A stretch of 64,000 bases of DNA from Acidobacteriaceae bacterium (GTDB taxonomy: Bacteria > Acidobacteriota > Terriglobia > Terriglobales > Acidobacteriaceae), in contig PLBY01000154.1 in the NCBI GenBank assembly GCA_003134655.1, positions 101,145 through 165,144 on the forward strand. Direction: 5' to 3'. Positions 51,947 through 60,644 of this stretch are shown piece after piece. Each line of letters begins with the position of its first letter. Position 1 is the first letter of the stretch. Position numbers and translations under genes: made by a program. Below the pieces are notes generated by a model. That model was not told the origin of the DNA and made no database searches. It saw only the letters and a list, made by a program, of their open reading frames with translations.

Positions 51947-53266
51947 TCAGTTGGGGATGATCCGGATAGCGACGAGCGAGGATTTCCCAGGGACCGAGTT
52001 CTCGACTGTCGTAGTGAGCAGAACCTGAAAATAGGGTGGTATGGTCTTGTGGTCGGGGCCGAGATCAAGCAGCAATTTCCGGAGTTCCGCCATGCGCTCA
52101 GGGTTGGTGAGATACTCGATGGCAGCCTGAGAACCCTGGGTGTAAATGCCATAGATCAGAAGAACCCGCTTTTCCTTTCTTTCGTTCGGCATCATCAGCA
52201 CAACCGCATAGTCCCGAGTCAACTGGTTGGTTACGGAGTCGAACTCGGGTTTGTAAACTTCTTTTTCTCCGGGCTGAGGATTGCGGTTGAGAATCACGCC
52301 ACTTTGGAAGTGGAATCCCTGGGCGTTGAGAAAGACTCGGCCGCTCCAGGACTGGTTGCCCCCTAGCAGAATCGCGTTGTCCCCTTTGATTTCCTCGAAA
52401 TTGACCAGACGGGAGGGCTGCACGCGGCAGCCCTGGCCAACGCTGGCGAACATCTTGCACAGATTGACCACTCCCAGGGTTTCGCCGACGGAAGTGAAAT
52501 CGGTCAGGCTGGGAACGAACAGGAAGCGCTTCAATTCGCGGAAATGAATTGTGTCGCGGAATTCCGGCAGACTTGCCTTGAGTATCTCGTGACCTTCTGC
52601 CAGAGTCTGGGCGCTGTCTCCATCGTGAGCCGCTCGCAATAAAGGATGATTTGGGATCGTGACCAGCGGTGCTTCTGCCGGGGGGAGGAATGGACGCCAG
52701 AACCACTCGATCCCGTCGGGCAAGCTCGCGGTTTGCGCACGGGTCTGTGCGGCTTGTCCACTCTTCCAGGAATTAAGAATCAGGACGGAGGCAAGCGCGA
52801 GACAAAGAGCGCCCAAAATCAAAGTGACTGAGAGATGCAGGCGAGTGGGAGCGTGCGCTTTCACACCTTCCGGCGCAGCCGGCGCGTCAGCGGCAGCCTC
52901 GTCGGACGTGCTGCGGCGGAAGACGGGTACGTAATGACCAGAGGGCAGGTCGAGGCGGATCAGACCACCACGGCCATCTTCTTCATAATATTTGTTGAGC
53001 AGGCGCCGAATCTCGTGCGCTTGCACGCGCACAATCGGGTCCTTTTGCGCATCGAAATCGACGCCCCGGTCGTAGACCTCCACCCCAATAAGGTACTCAT
53101 TCAACTTCTCTCCGTTGCCCAGGAAGGCCTGCTCGGAAACAAACTCGAGGAACCGAGTCTTCTTGGGAGAGTTGGCGAAGTACTTGCTTTCGAGGACCCG
53201 ACGCAGTTCTTCGCGCTTCTCGAAGAGCGAGATGTAGGGCGCTACGGAAGTGTGTACGGACGCCAC
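51947..53266 (-). CDS. Membrane-anchored regulator-like protein of unknown family
   Basis: 439 aa. The N-terminal cytoplasmic domain (about 1-120: RRVLESKYFANSPKKTRFLE, FVSEQAFLGNGEKLNEYLIG, IVRVQAHEIRRLLNKYYEED) has a helical, DNA-binding-like look. One membrane helix follows (LSVTLILGALCLALASVLIL, about 145-165), then a roughly 270-residue outer domain (DFTSVGETLGVVNLCKMFAS and ENSVPGKSSLVAIRIIPN). I recall similar proteins in Acidobacteriota next to glycan genes but cannot name a family. Its divergent position from the GH/TBDT cluster, with 22-bp-spaced repeats between, suggests a signalling regulator that senses outside and binds DNA inside, a CadC-like idea. Confidence 0.6.
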   Translation of the reverse strand: MASVHTSVAPYISLFEKREELRRVLESKYFANSPKKTRFLEFVSEQAFLGNGEKLNEYLIGVEVYDRGVDFDAQKDPIVRVQAHEIRRLLNKYYEEDGRGGLIRLDLPSGHYVPVFRRSTSDEAAADAPAAPEGVKAHAPTRLHLSVTLILGALCLALASVLILNSWKSGQAAQTRAQTASLPDGIEWFWRPFLPPAEAPLVTIPNHPLLRAAHDGDSAQTLAEGHEILKASLPEFRDTIHFRELKRFLFVPSLTDFTSVGETLGVVNLCKMFASVGQGCRVQPSRLVNFEEIKGDNAILLGGNQSWSGRVFLNAQGFHFQSGVILNRNPQPGEKEVYKPEFDSVTNQLTRDYAVVLMMPNERKEKRVLLIYGIYTQGSQAAIEYLTNPERMAELRKLLLDLGPDHKTIPPYFQVLLTTTVENSVPGKSSLVAIRIIPN

Positions 53267-53398
53267 CTTGAAGGTTTTCGGGAGATACCGGGGACAACCG
53301 CACTCCCCTGCCAGCGACGTTGTTTCGGTCTAATCGGACGATAGCACTGGCGCTCGGTCAAGGTCAATGCGGGCATCGGAAGCAATCGGGGACTGGAC

Positions 53399-53434
53399 TA
53401 ACGGTTATTTGCGCCGTTAATTGCGGTTACTTGC
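53399..53434. promoter_or_regulatory. Direct-repeat/dyad site in the divergent glycan-locus promoter
   Basis: CGGTTATTTGC (53402-53412) and CGGTTACTTGC (53424-53434) are direct repeats 22 bp apart (10 of 11 bases identical). TAACGG (53399-53404) and CCGTTA (53414-53419) form an inverted pair across the first repeat. Located in the 426-bp gap between the regulator-like gene and the glycosidase. The rest of that gap shows nothing further. Confidence 0.45.
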
Positions 53435-53692
53435 TGGAGGGCCACGAGTGCTGGATCCTCACCGCAGCCAACCGCCCTTGCCACAGATTTGCTGTCGGAG
53501 CGGTACAAACCCTTCGAGCGTTGGATCTGACCTGATCCATTTGGGCTCAATTTGATGGAGTTCGTTCTCAATCCGCGCGCGGGGGAAGGCTCTTGACGGC
53601 AAGTCGGAGAGGAAACCTCCCGTTAACCTCCAACATAACCTCGATTACCTTGTTAGAAAATGCCACAGGCGATACAACCGTCTGTGTCTGGG

Positions 53693-54814
53693 ATGATGAA
53701 AGTCGCAACGGTCTGCGTCAGTCTACTCCTCTGTGCTCTTTATGCTTCCTTGCGAGTTCTTACCGACCCTGCCGCAGAACCGAACGCGGAGTTGGTAGTG
53801 ACGAAGCGGTTCGAGGGGGCGGTGCTGACCATCAAATCGAGCGGTGCGGAAGGGAACAAGTACGGGTTCGAGGGCGGCAGAGTCCTTAGGGTGAATGGCT
53901 CTTACCATCTATTCACGTCCGAGATGATCGGAGATCCGCACTGGGTCAAGATGAAGTTGGCGCATTGGGTCAGCCAGGATCGTCTGCATTGGAAGCGGCT
54001 TGTGACCCTTGCCGAATCGAGCGGCGACTTCACCGGGAAGGATCCGCGCGCCGCGTTATGGTCTCCCTTGCCAGTCTACAACCCCACGGAGAACCGCTGG
54101 AACCTGTTCTACGTTGCTTATCAAGCGGCTCCGGATACGGCGCGGCTATGGTTGACCAACCATGAAGGAAGAATCTGGCGTGCAGTGTCGAACACTCCGG
54201 GTGTGGATGGAATCGGCGGCCCGTACACCGATGCCGGCGTGATTCTCCAGCGGGATCGGGATTCAGACGCATGGGAAGGCTTGCAGGGAACGGATTCGTT
54301 CTTTCCCTACAAAGTTGGCGAGCAGTGGTATGCGCTGTATGGTAGCGCTCATACCGAGAAGCTTCCCATAGCTCTGTGGCAAGTAGGCCTGGCGAAGGCC
54401 CCGGAGCTCGCTGGGCCCTGGGTGCGCTGCACGGATCGGAATCCACTGAAGGTGGAGAAGCGGTTCATCGAAAATCCGATTGTCACCAAACTGGAGGATG
54501 GAACCTACGTTGCCGTCTACGACACGGACGAACCGAATGCAATTGGCTATACACTCTCACCGGACGGTGTTCACTGGTCGTCCGGCCAACATTTGTTGGT
54601 GCAGGAAGGAAAGGGAGTGTGGGCAACCGAGGTCCGGACGCCCCTAGGACTGATACCGGAGGGAAAAAATTCGTTCACGTTGTTCTACACAGCGAATGAA
54701 AAGGTTTCAGGAATGGAGCCGGACGGGAACGGGATCACGACGACTCCGGGATCGATGGGGCTGGTGGAAGTGCAGTGGAAGAAGGTGCACGCGGCGAGCG
54801 CAGGCGGCAACTAG
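53693..54814 (+). CDS. Exported beta-propeller glycosidase-like protein (GH43/32/130 fold)
   Basis: 373 aa from ATG 53693; starts at 53660 and 53696 are also possible. After a signal anchor (VATVCVSLLLCALYASL) the sequence shows the five-bladed propeller pattern: VLRVNGSYHLFTSEMIGD, HWVSQDRLHWKRLV, AALWSPLPVYNPTENRWNLF, GLQGTDSFFPYKVGEQWYAL, FIENPIVTKLEDGTYVAVYD. Each blade repeats the LxxDG/W..YxxYS motif of clan GH-F/GH-J-like enzymes. Candidate acidic residues are in the D and E of those blades, but I cannot assign the catalytic set. Probably an arabinan, xylan or fructan-type activity; that is inference. It leads the rightward glycan cluster. Confidence 0.72.
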   Translation: MMKVATVCVSLLLCALYASLRVLTDPAAEPNAELVVTKRFEGAVLTIKSSGAEGNKYGFEGGRVLRVNGSYHLFTSEMIGDPHWVKMKLAHWVSQDRLHWKRLVTLAESSGDFTGKDPRAALWSPLPVYNPTENRWNLFYVAYQAAPDTARLWLTNHEGRIWRAVSNTPGVDGIGGPYTDAGVILQRDRDSDAWEGLQGTDSFFPYKVGEQWYALYGSAHTEKLPIALWQVGLAKAPELAGPWVRCTDRNPLKVEKRFIENPIVTKLEDGTYVAVYDTDEPNAIGYTLSPDGVHWSSGQHLLVQEGKGVWATEVRTPLGLIPEGKNSFTLFYTANEKVSGMEPDGNGITTTPGSMGLVEVQWKKVHAASAGGN

Positions 54815-54876
54815 TGCGCGTTCATGCAGGTGGTTAGAAATGATAGGAATCTGATTCGCAGATTGCGGGAGGCAAC

Positions 54877-57800
54877 ATGTCGAGAGCCAAGTTCTGCAGT
54901 GTATTCTTTATTGTCGCAGCGATGATCGTTCTTGCCGCAACATCCGCGGCAGCGCAGGCCAACCGTTCCACGATTACCGGGACCATAACGGATACCTCCG
55001 GCGCGGTCGTGGCTGGCGCAGAGGTAACCGCCACCAGCACCGGCACGAACGTTCCCACGAAAACCGTTTCGAACCAGGATGGCATTTATGTCATCCCTAA
55101 CCTGTTCCCGGGAAAGTACTCCGTCGAATTCAAGAGGGACGGGTTCGAAACTGTGCTTCGTCCAACTATCACACTCGAGTCCACACAGGTGGCCCGAGTG
55201 GATGCCTCTCTGAAGGTGGGCTCGATCAGCCAGTCGGTAACCGTGACCACCGATGCACCGGTCCTAGATCTGGAGAGACCGTCGGAAGGCACGAATATGA
55301 AGGGCAGTGTGGTCACCGATTTGCCGCTCAGCATCTATGGCGGCGGTCGGTCGGTCGAGGATTTCGCGGTTGCCATCACGCCCGGCTATTCCCCTTACAG
55401 CAGTCCCTACGGAGCGGTTATCAACGGGGGGCAGTGGTTCACCAAGGACTACACCATCGACGGCACGTCGGGAACCGCCAATATCCAGGGCGACTCCATG
55501 GAGTCTGGACCCACCATGGAGGCAGTGGAAGAACTGCAGGCGCAGACCAGCGGCTTGGATGCGCAAAGTGCTATCTCCGGCGGGGGGGTCATTGCCTTTA
55601 ACCTAAAGTCAGGAACCAACAAATGGCACGGATCGGCATTCCTGTACGGCCACAACGAACTGCTGGACGCCAATACTTGGACGAATGATTCTACCGGCAC
55701 GCCTAAGCCTCAACAGCGCGCGTGGGACTATGGCTTCAGCCTCGGCGGCCCGATTATCAAGAACAAGACATTTTTCTTCGGTGCCTTCGAGCGCTACCAA
55801 CAGATTGACTTCCGCCTCAATAGCGGGTCGGCCACAGTGCCCACCCCGGCATTCCTGACGGGCGATTTCAGCGGTCTGTTGGGAGGGACACTGTGCAACG
55901 CATCGGGCAGCGTAGGCCTGTGCAGCGCCAATGGTGGGACCCCAATTCCGGCACAGGACACCAACGGCCAATCGGTCGTCGCACGGGAAAACATGATCTA
56001 TGACCAGACGAACGCATTATGCAGTTCAAGTCTGGGCTGCCCACAGTTTGCGGGCAACATTATCCCCGCGGGCATGATCAGCGGGGTGGCGCAGAAGGTG
56101 AATGCCTTCTACAGCGGGTATGCTCCACAGTTTGGGGGAATTGACAATAACAGCAGGGGCCTTCTGCAGGGATCGCCCAGCCAGACGCCTAATCAGATCG
56201 TAATCAAACTCGATCACACCCTGCGGGAACAGGACCATCTCTCCGGATCCTGGATCTATAACCACAGACCGCGAACGTTGGACGACGGCGGAGGTCTGTG
56301 GCAGGCCGGAACCAGGAATGGTGGGCCACTCTCGAACGGCCGCTATCAAATCTACCGGTCGCAGGAGTGGCGCCTCAGCGAATCCCACGCGTTCAGCCCG
56401 AGGATTCTGAACGTCCTGAACTTCACTTACAACTTCGATTTCAATGCCAGTTTGCCTACCGATCCCGGCAACTGGAATTCGCAGCTTGGTTTTGGAGATA
56501 CTGGAGCGAACACCTTTCCGGTGATTAGTTTCGCGGACAACTCGGCGTATGGTCACTCGGAAACATTTCTGGGTAACTCCTGGCAGGGTAATCTCTCCGG
56601 TGTAAACGTCATCACCGGCGACAGCGTCACCTGGACCAAAGGACGCCACAACTTCACCTTCGGAGGAGATTTCAAGGCACACCAGGTCAACAGCCGCTCA
56701 GGTTCTGGTGCCCTCTCTTTTAACTTTTCCAGCAACTACACGGCGGGCGCGGGCTACCCATACGATGGATTCGGCTATGCCAGTTTTCTTCTCGGCCAGG
56801 TGAATAACGCAAGCGAGAGCGTAGCTTACAATCTGTACGGCCGGCAAAAGGGCATGTTCTTGTACGCCCAGGACAGCTACAAGGTCACACCCAAGCTCAC
56901 TCTAAGCATGGGGCTGCGCTGGAACTACAACTTTCGCTTCCACGAGAAATACGGTAACTGGGCGAACTTCGACATGAACGCGATCAGCCCCAGCTATGGC
57001 GTTCCCGGCACTCTTGTGTTCGCCAAGAACGGCGGCGACAGCTTCTACAAGGACGAATACGCAAAGAATTTCGGACCCTCTTTGGGTTTTGCGTATCAGT
57101 TCCGCCCGAAGACCGTGCTCCGTGGATCGTTCGGTCTGATCTACAACCCCGTGGGCGTGACGTTCTTCGGAGGGGTTCCGGACGGTTTTGCTCCGCAGTT
57201 GGGAACGAACCAAGCGAACGGTTTCAGTTGGGATGCTTCGGGTGGTGGTGGCAACTACCCGGGGGTTCTGACGAAGGTAGACGCAAACACCGATCCTTCG
57301 TTCATGTTTCCATTTCCTGTGAGTGTTGACCCCCGAGCCCTCAAGCTGGGATATAGCGAGGCGTTCAACTTTGGCATCCAGCAAGAGCTCACGCCGAACA
57401 CGCGGTTGGAGATTTCTTATATCGGTAACCGCGGCCACCGACTGACGGACACTGCGCTCGCCTGGAATCAGGGTCCGACTTCTACTTTCCAGCGGTTGGC
57501 TAATTTGTTTGCAAATACTTCGGACCCACTCAACGGGTTTAACAACTACGTTTGTGACTCGGGAACCGCAGCGAGTTACAACGTTCCCTATCCGTACCCC
57601 GGGTTCTGTGCGCCAATCATGGCCACGTTCGCGCCCTTTCCGCAGATGGCCGCAGCGGAGGGCTTTTATTGGTTCTATCCCAACTTGCAGTACGTAGGCT
57701 TGCCGTTGGGCCAAAGCTTCTATGATTCCATGGTCTTTAACTTGGTCAAGCGTACCGGGCGCGGCCTGACGATGGACATGAGCTATACATGGTCGCGGCA

Positions 57801-58509
57801 GGAGGGCGACTCATTTTCTTCTCAGCAAGATTACAACGGCTTCTACACTCCCGTTCAGGACTTCGGCAACATGCGTCAGGTGGCACATGCGGTCACGGGC
57901 TATGATTTGACGCACGTTGTGAAGGGATTTGTCAGCTATGAGCTCCCGTTTGGCAAGGGCAGGCAGTGGTTGGCAGGCCAAAACCGCATGGTGAATGGAA
58001 TCGTCGGCGGATGGAACTTAACTGGCATTGTCTTGTACAACTCCGGCCAACCGTTCGAGGTGGGAGCGGCCAACCCCTATTGGCCGCTGTGGGGAAACAT
58101 TTTTCCGCAATTTAACCTGACCGGATTTGCCGGGCCTTCTAGTCCCGGGAAATTCGTGCCGGTTCCTGTGGGTTCAACTCCTCCTTCCGGAAATTTCTAC
58201 ATGCCGCAGAGCGTGGCCAGCAATCCAGCCGTCGGAGTGCTGCCACCGTCGCCAGCTACGTCTGCGCTGCGTTGCCCGGGGCAGGCGAACGAAAACGTCA
58301 GCCTGCTGAAAAACTTCACGATGGGCTCCGATGGACAATACAGACTGTCGTTTCGCACGGAGTTCTACAACCTGTTCAATCGTCACTACTACAACATCAA
58401 TGGCTGCGGAGGTACCCGAGCGTCGATTGGTGCAGGCAACTTCGGCCAAATCACGGGAGTGGCCGACAACCCACGGAATGGTCAGTTTGCCATCCGGTTT
58501 GATTTCTAG
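54877..58509 (+). CDS. Oar-like TonB-dependent outer-membrane receptor with CarboxypepD_reg domain
   Basis: 1210 aa. GGGAGG four bases before ATG 54877. There is a signal peptide (FIVAAMIVLAATSAAAQ), then a carboxypeptidase-regulatory-like domain (about 28-115: STITGTITDTSGAVVAGAEV, NLFPGKYSVEFKRDGFETVL), a plug (ITPGYSPYSSPYGAVINGGQ; VEELQAQTSGLDAQSAISGG) and a large beta-barrel (SYTWSRQEGDSFSSQQDYNG). The C-terminus NGQFAIRFDF ends in phenylalanine. Acidobacteriota use expanded sets of such receptors for oligosaccharides and other nutrients. The flanking glycosidase and esterase genes suggest glycan import. TonB partners could be those at 34.4 or 45.6 kb. Confidence 0.92.
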   Translation: MSRAKFCSVFFIVAAMIVLAATSAAAQANRSTITGTITDTSGAVVAGAEVTATSTGTNVPTKTVSNQDGIYVIPNLFPGKYSVEFKRDGFETVLRPTITLESTQVARVDASLKVGSISQSVTVTTDAPVLDLERPSEGTNMKGSVVTDLPLSIYGGGRSVEDFAVAITPGYSPYSSPYGAVINGGQWFTKDYTIDGTSGTANIQGDSMESGPTMEAVEELQAQTSGLDAQSAISGGGVIAFNLKSGTNKWHGSAFLYGHNELLDANTWTNDSTGTPKPQQRAWDYGFSLGGPIIKNKTFFFGAFERYQQIDFRLNSGSATVPTPAFLTGDFSGLLGGTLCNASGSVGLCSANGGTPIPAQDTNGQSVVARENMIYDQTNALCSSSLGCPQFAGNIIPAGMISGVAQKVNAFYSGYAPQFGGIDNNSRGLLQGSPSQTPNQIVIKLDHTLREQDHLSGSWIYNHRPRTLDDGGGLWQAGTRNGGPLSNGRYQIYRSQEWRLSESHAFSPRILNVLNFTYNFDFNASLPTDPGNWNSQLGFGDTGANTFPVISFADNSAYGHSETFLGNSWQGNLSGVNVITGDSVTWTKGRHNFTFGGDFKAHQVNSRSGSGALSFNFSSNYTAGAGYPYDGFGYASFLLGQVNNASESVAYNLYGRQKGMFLYAQDSYKVTPKLTLSMGLRWNYNFRFHEKYGNWANFDMNAISPSYGVPGTLVFAKNGGDSFYKDEYAKNFGPSLGFAYQFRPKTVLRGSFGLIYNPVGVTFFGGVPDGFAPQLGTNQANGFSWDASGGGGNYPGVLTKVDANTDPSFMFPFPVSVDPRALKLGYSEAFNFGIQQELTPNTRLEISYIGNRGHRLTDTALAWNQGPTSTFQRLANLFANTSDPLNGFNNYVCDSGTAASYNVPYPYPGFCAPIMATFAPFPQMAAAEGFYWFYPNLQYVGLPLGQSFYDSMVFNLVKRTGRGLTMDMSYTWSRQEGDSFSSQQDYNGFYTPVQDFGNMRQVAHAVTGYDLTHVVKGFVSYELPFGKGRQWLAGQNRMVNGIVGGWNLTGIVLYNSGQPFEVGAANPYWPLWGNIFPQFNLTGFAGPSSPGKFVPVPVGSTPPSGNFYMPQSVASNPAVGVLPPSPATSALRCPGQANENVSLLKNFTMGSDGQYRLSFRTEFYNLFNRHYYNINGCGGTRASIGAGNFGQITGVADNPRNGQFAIRFDF

Positions 58510-58612
58510 GAAGTCTCTGCGGAAAGCTGGCGAAGCCATTCGGCAGGTCTCAGGGGCTGGCCAGCTTGTGCAATCGGACAGCTGGCCATGGGATAGCTAT
58601 CATCGAGGAGTG

Positions 58613-60613
58613 GTGAGTCACATCGGAACGTGGAACTGTCGGTTGCGGATATTGGTGCGGGTTGCTGCTGGCCTATGCATATTCGTGCACGGCCTGTTTT
58701 GCTGGGCCGATCCCGTGCTGCCCACGCTCATCAGTGACCACATGGTATTGCAGCAGGGGCGTGAGATTCACATCTGGGGCAAGGCGGATGCGGGGGAGAC
58801 GGTTATCGTGAGCCTTGCCGGGCATGCAGCGACGACGACTGCCGACGCTCGTCACCGATGGAGCGTTCGTCTTCCGGCATTGTCGGCCGGAGGCCCATTT
58901 ACTCTCACGATTCAAGGAAACAGGAAAATCGAAATCAAGGACGTGATGATCGGAGAGGTGTGGATCGCCTCCGGTCAATCGAACATGACGTTTGGGCTCG
59001 AGGGGGCCGAGGGCGCGGCCACGGAAGTTCTCAAAGCCGATTATCCGCAGATCAGATTGTTCACCGTTCCCAGGAAGATCGCATTATCGCCGCAGGAGGA
59101 TACGCTTCCGGCTCATTGGAAGATTTGCACTCCTGACAACGCGAAGGGCTTTTCCGCGGTGGCGTATTTTTTTGCACGCGAGATCCATCGTAAGCAGAAT
59201 GTACCCGTCGGCGTCGTGGAAAGCGCGTGGCCTGGAACTGCGATTGAGGATTGGGTCGCTCCAGACGCCTTGCTGGCTGATGCGGACTTGAAGCCGGTTC
59301 TCGAAGAATGGAAGCACGCGACACCCGATGAGAAGGAGTTTGCCGAGAATGCGCTCCCGCTCGACCTCGAATTCGATGATTTCGAACTGATCCCCGCGAC
59401 GGCCGGTTCCGCGAGCAGAATGCTGGCGAACTTTGATGACGGAACCGCGCGTGTTGCAACGGGCGGATCGTTTTCGTATGGCTGGGAGGACGCGCCGGAC
59501 GCGCCGTTCGAGCTTGTATCTCCAGGGCGGGGAGCCGGCGGGTTCGCAGCCCGCATCGCTGGGCGACTCGATGGCACGCAGGATTCGACTCTGACTGCCC
59601 ACTACAAACTGGATGGTGCCGCGGTCGACCTCAGCTCTTATGCGGGTATCCGGTTCTGGGTGCGAGGGAATGGGTCTTTTCGTTTCCGATCGAAGCAACC
59701 TACCGTCACCGACTGGGATGACTACGCCACGCCGGTTCTCAAGGCGTCGTCCGACTGGCAGGCGGTCACAGTTTGGTTCCGCGATCTCCGCCAGGACGGC
59801 TGGGGAGTTACGCTGCCCTTTACCCGGGACGCACTCTCGGGGTTCACGATCGAAAGCCTAACGACTTTGGAATATGCGCCTATCCCCGTCTCCGGCCTTT
59901 ACGAGGGAATGATCACACCTCTGCTGCCGTCGGCGTTTCGCGGCGTCCTCTGGTACCAGGGGGAAAGCAACGCGCTCAAGGCTCACCAGTATCGGAAGCT
60001 GCTGCCTGCTCTGATTTCTAGCTGGCGTGACGCCGGGCACGACAAGGATCTTGGATTCCTGATCGTGCAGTTGCCCAATCATGGGGCCACGCCAGACCAG
60101 CCGGGTGAATCGGCGTGGGCCGAGTTGCGAGAGGCGCAGTTGCTGACGTTGCAGCATGTTCCGAAGACCGGGATGGCAGTCACGATCGACGTCGGAGACC
60201 CGAAGGATCTTCATCCGCACCGAAAGCTGGAAGTCGGGCAGCGGCTCGCGTTGTGGGCGCAGGGGACCATATATAAGGAGCCGATCGAATATTCGGGACC
60301 TCTGTATGAGTCCATGCGGATCGAAGGCACTGGGATCCGGGTGCGCTTTACTCACGTGGGTTCAGGTCTGGCAGTGCACAGCGGCGGAGAGTTGCGAGGT
60401 TTTGCGGTGGCCGGTGCGGATCGAAAATTCCAATGGGCCGAGGCCCGCATGGACGGCGAGACGGTGGTGGTCTCCAGTCGAGATGTGCCCAGCCCGGTGG
60501 CGGTGCGCTACGCGTGGGGAGACAGTCCGTTATGTAATCTGTTTAACAAAGATGGCTTGCCAGCCTCGCCGTTCCGCACCGACGATTGGCCGGGGATCAC
60601 CGGACAGCAGTGA
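58613..60613 (+). CDS. Sialate-type O-acetylesterase (SGNH) with inserted CIA30/CBM11-like domain
   Basis: 666 aa from GTG 58613 (GAGGAG just upstream; GTG 58610 possible). The open frame begins earlier but overlaps the receptor gene. A signal peptide (VRVAAGLCIFVHGLFCWA) precedes a beta domain (DHMVLQQGREIHIWGKADAG). The SGNH esterase has the Ser motif IASGQSNM (S123), VLWYQGESNAL and the Asp/His pair in GDPKDLHPHRKLEVGQRLA (D532, H534). Residues about 265-420 interrupt the esterase with a CIA30/CBM11-like jelly roll (MLANFDDGTARVATGGSFSY, GIRFWVRGNGSFRF, DWQAVTVWFRDLRQDGW). The enzyme should remove acetyl esters from sugars; the insert may bind glycan. It sits about 100 bp after the receptor gene. 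Confidence 0.85.
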   Translation: MSHIGTWNCRLRILVRVAAGLCIFVHGLFCWADPVLPTLISDHMVLQQGREIHIWGKADAGETVIVSLAGHAATTTADARHRWSVRLPALSAGGPFTLTIQGNRKIEIKDVMIGEVWIASGQSNMTFGLEGAEGAATEVLKADYPQIRLFTVPRKIALSPQEDTLPAHWKICTPDNAKGFSAVAYFFAREIHRKQNVPVGVVESAWPGTAIEDWVAPDALLADADLKPVLEEWKHATPDEKEFAENALPLDLEFDDFELIPATAGSASRMLANFDDGTARVATGGSFSYGWEDAPDAPFELVSPGRGAGGFAARIAGRLDGTQDSTLTAHYKLDGAAVDLSSYAGIRFWVRGNGSFRFRSKQPTVTDWDDYATPVLKASSDWQAVTVWFRDLRQDGWGVTLPFTRDALSGFTIESLTTLEYAPIPVSGLYEGMITPLLPSAFRGVLWYQGESNALKAHQYRKLLPALISSWRDAGHDKDLGFLIVQLPNHGATPDQPGESAWAELREAQLLTLQHVPKTGMAVTIDVGDPKDLHPHRKLEVGQRLALWAQGTIYKEPIEYSGPLYESMRIEGTGIRVRFTHVGSGLAVHSGGELRGFAVAGADRKFQWAEARMDGETVVVSSRDVPSPVAVRYAWGDSPLCNLFNKDGLPASPFRTDDWPGITGQQ

Positions 60614-60644
60614 ATCGGGCTTGGGTTCTTTCGCAAACTCGAAT

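Noticed and set aside
53399..53434. Possible CRISPR-like direct repeats
   Set aside because: Only two short units 22 bp apart with no spacer regularity and no cas genes; better explained as a binding site.
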